DNA of 64,000 nucleotides, taken from NCBI RefSeq assembly GCF_030247195.1, contig NC_080672.1, positions 65,141,771-65,205,770 on the forward strand, in the 5' to 3' direction. The notes under the pieces were generated by a model. It was not told the origin of the DNA, ran no database searches, and saw nothing but the letters and a program-made list of their open reading frames with translations. Of this stretch, positions 58,547-64,000 are shown piece by piece (the first letter of the stretch is position 1; each line of letters starts with the position of its first letter). The DNA comes from Topomyia yanbarensis. Taxonomy: Eukaryota; Arthropoda; Insecta; Diptera; Culicidae. Both the position numbers and the translations under genes were made by a program.

Positions 58547-59275
58547 AAGGTGGGGCAAATCCGACCGTTGGGTAAACCCGACCCCCTTCTGTTATCGAAA
58601 ATCGGAAGCACTACGCGAACTAATATCAATGTTGTCGTGTAGAGCATCGAAAATAATCATAATGGTCAAACGACAATAAGTGTATATTTACAACTTTTGA
58701 TTTGATTTTTGTGCATCATTGACTTCAAGATATTTCTGATTGTTAAAGTGATTGCATAAAAAATGCAAGTAGATTTAAATTCTTTGATTTAAGTCCTACA
58801 AAGTGCACAACGGTTCATAATTGCAAATGAAAAACACAAAAATGTGATGAATATAGTATTCGTCGAGCAATTGCTCCGATGCAAATGGGAATATTTTTAC
58901 GTGCTGCTGCTCGTGATTTTGACATTCCAATATTGACATTGAATCCCATTTTCTTCATGTTACAATTCAATGACATAACATTCATCGATTGATCATTGAA
59001 CAACCATAAAATTTGGGTAATATCTGTACTAAATAAATCAAAAACATAGGCGGTCGGATTTACCTTACCATTTTTGAAAACAGCAAAAATGAACTTTTTC
59101 GTAAAACGATTGTATCTCTAAATTTTCTAAAGATACGAATAAAATGCTATACCTGGAAGGTTGCCCAGAAGTTTAACCTTTAATTTGTTATATAAAACAT
59201 GACTTGATCCGATGTAAAATGAGAATTTTGCAGCCAAAACTATTTACTACGTCAGATTAGCCCCACCTTACCCTA
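58547..59275. mobile_element. TA-flanked TIR element 3 (GGGTAAGGTGGGGC family)
   Basis: Left TA|GGGTAAGGTGGGGCAAATCC then GACCG. Right end, reverse complement, TA|GGGTAAGGTGGGGCTAATC. The end word recurs inside: GGGTAAACCCGACC beside the left end and, inverted, GGTCGGATTTACCTTA near 59050. There is no transposase. About 729 bp. Confidence 0.7.
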
Positions 59276-59879
59276 TCATTAATAGCGTTTATTCAAATTT
59301 TCTTGGCGATCTGAGAACTAGAACTGAAATTGCAGCTCTTGAAAACACGCTACCTCAACGCGATTATTTCGATTTCGACTTTTTCTGAAAGTGATCTTAT
59401 AGTCAGCAGCATATTTCGACTAACAATAGTTAGTGGTTGATAAAAGGATTTTGATTTGAACCATTATCACTAATCCTAATGTTATTTCACTTCGAATTTC
59501 TATATAGTAAAGCATCGCCCTCCCTCACTACGTCCTTTGGTTCTACTATCTATGCCCATGAAATTGAGCTAAGACTTTTGAATAATTCATCCAAATAACC
59601 CAAGGTGGTAGTTCTAAAATATATTATGTTATTTTGGTATGCTATATGAAATATCATTGGTACACCCGCAGTATTGGCAAAAATGATTTTTGGTATTTAA
59701 TTCGATCTATCGAACTTTGAACAGCTATAACTTGTTTTAGAGACATTCTTATACCAAAGGATTTCGGCAAAGTTATTTAGCATATCCTGAACTATACTTC
59801 TATCTCATTGTTGGTATAATGCAGGATGAATTGTAGTATGTAGAATTAACAAGGAATAAAGTAGGTTCTCTTATTAAGT

Positions 59880-60075
59880 AAAAAAGAAGCTTCAATTGGT
59901 CTCTCAAAACGCTTGTGAAGTGGCCAAACAGTTCAGATATATTTAGACACATTAAGAGAAGGTCGAAACGAAATTTCATATAATTGGACAACCAACAGCA
60001 AATAAAAAATGAATATTTTATCAATCGCCAGAGTATCAATCGGCTTCTGCTTAATATCTTTTTCCACAAGCCTCA
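59880..60075 (+). pseudogene. Relic of unknown protein shared with 4154-4525
   Basis: The plus frame gives FNWSLKTLVKWPNSSDIFRH then IKRRSKRNFI before a stop, and continues INRQSINRLLLNIFFHKPQI. The first block matches the frame at 4154-4525 and its continuation. It is likely what is left of a protein encoded by the long-TIR element. Family unknown. Confidence 0.4.
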
Positions 60076-60198
60076 GATCGGTTCATGGTTCTTGAGACTT
60101 TGTTTCTTTGTTAAATTTCCTATAAAAAACTTGTTTTAATCCACCTAGCGGTGCAATTGTGCCTTTCTCAATCATGAACATGAGAATATTTAAGTTTT

Positions 60199-60255
60199 TT
60201 TTTAATTCGTTTATTTGACACGGCTCATAGCGGTAGCTTAACGGAGTCGTGGATC
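60199..60255 (-). promoter_or_regulatory. 3'-terminal hairpin of the gag-only retroposon
   Basis: Plus strand CGGCTC...GAGTCG around GCGGTAGCTTAA, next to the poly(A) end. Equivalent to GGCAC...GTGCC around GCGTTAGCTTAA in the full LINE. Confidence 0.5.
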
Positions 60256-60301
60256 TTTTATACGTTTACAATACATGTAAAAATAAAAATACAAACAAGA
60301 A

Positions 60302-61304
60302 TTAATTAATTGGATCTCGTGCGCGCAACTTTTTATTGCGAGCGGAAACCTTTTTTCGCGAGGTCTGTTGGCAAACAGCGTCAGGGGGGTCATTTAATTC
60401 TCTCTTGTTTTTCACGTCGCGGTCGAAGCTGGCTTGGTGTCCGGGATCAGTTGTTCTCCCTTGCTTCTTGGACTTATTGTTGATCAGTGTAAATCCGTCG
60501 TCTTTGTTACTGCATTTGTTGCCGATGTTGCTTACAGTTGCTTTTGGGGTGCTGGATGATTCTTTTGTGGTTGTCATTATGGTCTGAACAGCTGCCACAA
60601 ATTTGGCCACCGTTTGTGGTTCAGGCATTGGTATTGAAAACTCTGTTTTAGGTTGGTTTGCCGTAGATGAGTTGGCAATCGGTTAAGATGCATTTTCCTC
60701 TGAATCTTCCGCGCAAGGTTGTCCATGATGAGCTGTCTGATTACAATACTTGTACGTAGGAGTTTGCCCCTCATGGGTGCATAGCGTAGTTTGCATAATT
60801 GTAGTTCCGTGAGTATTGAATTTTATTGCCAAGTAGGTATAGGCCTTTCAATCCGTATCCTCACTACAAAAACGCCGTTAGGAGTACCCGGGAAGAAGTT
60901 TCTCTAAGTATCAGGTGTAACGGATTCTACTTCTCCGTATTGTGACATGCATTTTGCAATTGGCTTAGGAGGGGTACGAGGTGATAGGTCATATAACCTT
61001 ACATCTATATAATCATTCTCAATGTATACGGGAATCTTAATTCCAACGTTGTCACTTTCAACCACGGGTTTTTTTAGTTGTTCTTCAAAACAAAACGCTC
61101 GGCTTGTGCTAACGTATTGAATGATATTAACACTACATTGCGAAGATGATGATACTGAAGATACAAGACTTCCGCAAGCCTATGTTGCATTTTTACCTTC
61201 AGAAGGTATTCCACTTCACTAAAACTCGGTCGTTTTAAACAAAATTTAAAGTCAACGACCGCTGCGTTGGGTCGGAGTAGAGCCTTTTCGTCAACTTTAC
61301 TCAT
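60302..61304 (-). pseudogene. ORF1 gag-like protein of the gag-only retroposon, degraded
   Basis: Start ATG at 61304-61302 (MSKVDEKALLRP). The first piece has LKRPSFSEVEYLLKVKMQHRL and RNVVLISFNTLAQAERFVLKNN. Other frames then give VGIKIPVYIENDYIDVRLYD, RNFFPGTPNGVFVVRIRI and a single degraded knuckle YKYCNQTAHHGQPC, whose first cysteine is a tyrosine. The C-terminal 108 codons (60628-60302) are open and basic at the end (SRKKVSARNKKLRARDPIN). At least two stops or frameshifts. The order of blocks fits LINE ORF1 proteins of mosquitoes. Confidence 0.6.
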
Positions 61305-61559
61305 GATGACAAGAATAATCCGATATTTCCTTTGTTCTCGAGACAATGCACACTAGATCGAGATGCCTGTTGTTCACTTGGCTCGATTGTACGTCTGACT
61401 GCGGCAGAAGTAGAAAGTAGAGGAATATTTAAGTTGTTTATATTCATTAAAAGCTTTCAAATGCATATATTACATTTTATTATTATACTTGACATGACAA
61501 CTATATACAAGAAAAGAAATCATTATTCGAGTTCTAAAATTTTGTAAAAGAAAAAAATA

Positions 61560-62760
61560 GCCACGGTAATATTGAACTGAAAAAGGTGCGAAATCGGCAA
61601 AGTCCCAAAAAGTCGATTTTTATAAAAAAAAATCGTGATAAGCTAAAATCTCGACGTTTCATGCATTTTAAAGATGTTTGGCATCAAAAATACGAATTCG
61701 ATTTCTAAAATTTCATGGGGTCCCCCTTTTGAAAAAAATTTTGAGTTCCGGCTTATATAGGAATTTAATATGTGACCGGACGGTTCAGTCAATAGTTCCG
61801 GAACCATATAAGCGATCCGTGCGAAATTTTATAGACATCTGTGGAGATAATATAGCTATCATTTGGGACTAAGTTAATGAAAATCGGCCCAACCATTTCC
61901 GAGTAACTGATATGAGTTTGCTAGTTTTGAAAGATGGGCGCTTTTCCCGGGCACTTCCGGAACCGTCTATGGTGGTCAATGTAGTCAACGAAAGTTTGTT
62001 TGGCCGTCGGTGACCTAGAACTGCAAATTTAAGTTGTTTGAGAGACATTTTAGCGAAATGTTTACCTTTTTTGCTTTCATCGGAGTATCGGTTTGAATCA
62101 CAATTTGCTATGTGATCGCACGCTACAACCCGTAACTCCAGAACCGGAAGTCGGTTCGGGATAAAATTTAATAGCCATTTACGGGGACGCAACATCTTTC
62201 ATTTGAGACTAAGTTTGGTTGATTCGGTCTAGCCATGACTGTTATTCTGAATTTGGATACTTCCGCCGGGGCTTCCGATATGGCCAATATGACCAAAGAG
62301 ACTTTGAATGGCTGTTAGTGACCTAATACTACAAATCGAAACAGTTGTGGTCACATATTGGAAAAATTTTCACCATTATACATTCATTTCCGAATTTATT
62401 CAAATCGACATTTTCTACGTAATCGCACTCATCACCCTGTAATTCCGGAACTGGAAGTCGGATCCATAAGAAATTCAATAGCAGCCTATGGGAACGTTGC
62501 ACATTTCATTTGGGACTAAGTTTGTCAAAATCGGTTAGCCATCTCTGAGAAAAGTGAGTGAGATTGTGTTCGCGTACACACACATACGCGCATACACACA
62601 CATACATACACACACCCATACATACACACACAAATATGTGCCGAACTCGTCGAGCTGAATCAAATGGCATATGTCACTCGGCCCTCCGGGCCTCCATTAA
62701 AAAGTCGGTTTTCAGAGCAATTGCAATACCTTTGTATTGAGGAAGGCAAAACACATAATG
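61560..62760. repeat. Family X array, three ~330-bp diverged units with GGCCCTCCGGGCC end
   Basis: Units carry ATTTGGGACTAAGTT / TCATTTGAGACTAAGTTTG, CCCGTAACTCCAGAACCGGA / CCCTGTAATTCCGGAACTGG and AATCGG..AGCCATCTCTGAGA. The right end has (CA)n at 62575-62632, then CGAGCTGAATCAAATGGCAT and the palindrome GGCCCTCCGGGCC. This is the inverted, more complete form of the copies at 36216 and 37690. Confidence 0.65.
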
Positions 62761-62964
62761 ATTTATTTTTAAGAGGCAATGGGCGACTCCCGGGGGAGCT
62801 ATTTTGTGAAAGTCAACTTTCCCATACGGAATCCCATGTAAACTTTCAGCAGTGGGCGTAAAACTATAATTCCACATATCGAGCTAAGAATTTGCGTAGT
62901 TGTTCTAGGACCCAAATGATACCCAAAAAGTTGCTCGGAGCAGGAATCTATTTACTGTCCACTC

Positions 62965-63690
62965 AGATACTGACGAAGACTCTTAGTCTTATCATAGATG
63001 ATGAGACTTACGTCAAGACGAACTCCCGCTAGCTTCCGGGGCTGCTGTTTTTCATCGCCCAGTACAAGTTTGATGTTCCGGAGGAAATAAGAAAGCCGAA
63101 ACTTTGACAATAAATACATGATTTGGCAAGCGATCTGCTCATGTGACAAAATAAGTGCGCCGTTCGTGACTATTGGAACTGTAAACGGGGGAGATCTATC
63201 CCAAGGAGTGTATATATCAGCGTCGGCTTCCTCTGTTGATGCAACACGTGGGCCATACGATCTTCTGACCGGTTCTAGCTTCGTACCGCTATTCAAATGT
63301 TGTGCTGGAGTGATAGGAAAACAAAGGGGGTCACATGATTCCCCCTACTCCCCCAAAGCAACGGAACCAAAGCCCATCGAAAAATACTGGGCAGTTAAGA
63401 AGCAGGCACTACGGAAGCATCCCAAGGAGGTCAAATCTGAAGAAGACATGAAGAAAAAGTGGGTTTCCGCACAGAACAAACTGCAGCCCGATGTGGTACA
63501 GATCCTAATGAGTGGAGTGATTAGGGCTCTAAAGCCAACTGTCAAAATTCACTTTGGGGGAAAATTCTGGAGGAACCGTCAATTGCTCAGCGCAGCCATT
63601 GATAGTAAACAAAAGAAAAAAGTTGCATCTTTCGTTGGTTGCTATGCACCGTGTTTGGGTAATAACGGTTTTTCCAGAATTCCTCCTTAA
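62965..63690 (+). pseudogene. maT-like transposase, C-terminal half (relic)
   Basis: Resumes exactly where the first half ends: LTKTLSLIIDDETYVKT (first catalytic Asp), then PGLLFFIAQYKFDVPEEIRK. MIWQAICSCDKISAPFVTIG follows in the frame starting 63118. A frame change gives EIYPKECIYQRRLPLLMQHV then FxPVLASYRY, where the second catalytic Asp appears replaced by Val. A return to the first frame gives PKPIEKYWAVKKQALRKHPK with the third acidic residue, and KEVKSEEDMKKKW. Stops, two frameshifts and a lost catalytic residue: inactive. Confidence 0.75.
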
Positions 63691-64000
63691 AGTGAATTTT
63701 GAAGTTGAATGAAATAAATATGCCAAAAGCTTACTAATGGGTTATATTTTATTGTCTGAAAGTTTGAAAAAAATCGGCCCACTAGCTAATTTTCTACAGC
63801 GTTTTTTCCGTGATGCAATTTGATGTAGGACACCCTTTATATAACGCTCGTAATCTGCTTGCCAGAGGAAATAACCAAATATAGCATTCGGATATTGCAG
63901 TACACAAGCTCGGAATCAGCCCTGCTATTTTTCGAATCGGCCCAATTCCGGGCCACTTATGTACCAATTTGAGTTTTTGTCATTCATATTCTGTCTGAAT

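Larger units (their letters stand above)
60195..61405 (-). mobile_element. Gag-only non-LTR retroposon
   Basis: On the minus strand: a 5' region near 61405 (CCGCAGTCAGACGTACAATC), an ORF1 from 61304, and a 3' UTR of about 100 bases. It ends in poly(A) (poly-T on plus at 60197-60206) and carries the hairpin shared with LINE copy 2. No endonuclease or RT coding lies between ORF1 and the 3' UTR. So it is either an internally deleted LINE or a family that encodes gag only and borrows RT. Confidence 0.6.
57994..62964. mobile_element. Long-TIR DNA element (about 5 kb) inserted in the maT-like transposase
   Basis: Left GAGTGGGACACGATTACACG and right (reverse complement) GAGTGGACAGTAAATAG begin inverted repeats of about 150 bp. 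These share GTTTGCTCCGATCAACTT / CCTGCTCCGAGCAACTTTTT, CATTTGGGACCTAGAA and ACATGGGATTTCGTATGGG. It separates LYTR from LTKTLSLIIDDETYV of the transposase, so the insertion point is clear. A related truncated copy is at 4053-4625. Inside are a TA-flanked element, a peptide relic, a gag-only retroposon and family X units. The exact target duplication is not resolved. Confidence 0.7.
57314..63843 (+). mobile_element. Tc1/mariner-superfamily (maT-like) transposon, split by later insertions
   Basis: The left end near 57314 (CTGTCCAATAATTGCGTCACGG then AAAAAAC) and the right end at 63843 (reverse complement TAAAGGGTGTCCTACATC, then GCATCACGGAAAAAAC) are inverted repeats. TA adjoins the right end (63843-63845), and a TA lies at the left boundary. 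The plus-strand transposase relic lies in two pieces, 57560-58005 and 62965-63620, separated by a 5-kb element. A SINE sits between the left TIR and the gene. Without the insertions the transposon would be about 1.3-1.5 kb, a normal size for the family. Confidence 0.75.

Noticed and set aside
63345..63726. Minus-strand frames near the right edge
   Set aside because: They are antisense shadows of the maT-like transposase relic.

Overview
The window is eukaryotic and looks like a culicine mosquito genome, most likely Aedes or a close relative. The grounds are: one exon of an insect-type KCNQ potassium channel, a tRNA-derived SINE of Feilai type, R1-clade and I-group LINEs, Tc1/mariner (maT-like) and Mutator-like transposase relics, and a very dense layer of nested repeats. 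Species cannot be fixed from sequence alone. There is no compact gene cluster. The only host coding sequence I can support is the KCNQ exon at 50666-50883 (minus strand, with consensus splice sites). I recognise no other exon of that gene, so most of the window may be its intron.

Layout. 1-3380: the 5' half of an I-group LINE (minus strand) cut by the window edge. 3381-7225: unassigned sequence, a partial long-TIR element, a maT end fragment and a TA-flanked element carrying a 310-bp (TA)n tract. 7227-10400: a decayed R1-clade LINE whose RT region is followed by a second, different RT copy. 10.4-18.5 kb: mostly unrecognised DNA with a 384-bp MITE, a dispersed repeat, a mariner transposase relic and a Mutator-like relic. 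18535-26919: a heptamer array (TTAGTTG/TTTGTTG/TTAGTTC) split by an apparently full-length I-group LINE with both ORFs open. 28.7-33.5 kb: a second copy of the dispersed repeat, then a 3.4-kb foldback element with ~116-bp tandem units. 35.9-45.5 kb: a decamer repeat, a hAT-like element, a near-perfect 420-bp-arm palindrome, a second TA-flanked element and a ~500-bp-arm inverted repeat. 45.7-48.7 kb: a SINE-like unit, a LINE RT relic and a tandem repeat of 420-480 bp units. 50.7 kb: the KCNQ exon. 51.6-55.7 kb: repeat modules carrying palindromic TGACGTCA, a Mutator-like C-terminal relic and a MITE. 57.3-63.8 kb: a maT-like transposon broken by a SINE and by a 5-kb long-TIR element, which itself holds a TA-flanked element, a gag-only retroposon and several tandem repeat units.

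How the pieces relate. The two LINE copies share gene order (ORF1 zinc-knuckle protein; ORF2 endonuclease-RT-RNase H) and the same 8-base ORF1/ORF2 overlap. The complete LINE and the gag-only retroposon share a 3'-terminal hairpin, so the second may be a parasite of the first's machinery. Most remaining features are non-autonomous DNA elements with inverted repeats. Nesting gives a relative order of insertion, clearest at 57-64 kb.

Limits: all family names rest on motifs read by eye. No alignment or database search was run. Boundaries of old repeats are accurate to about 10-50 bases.
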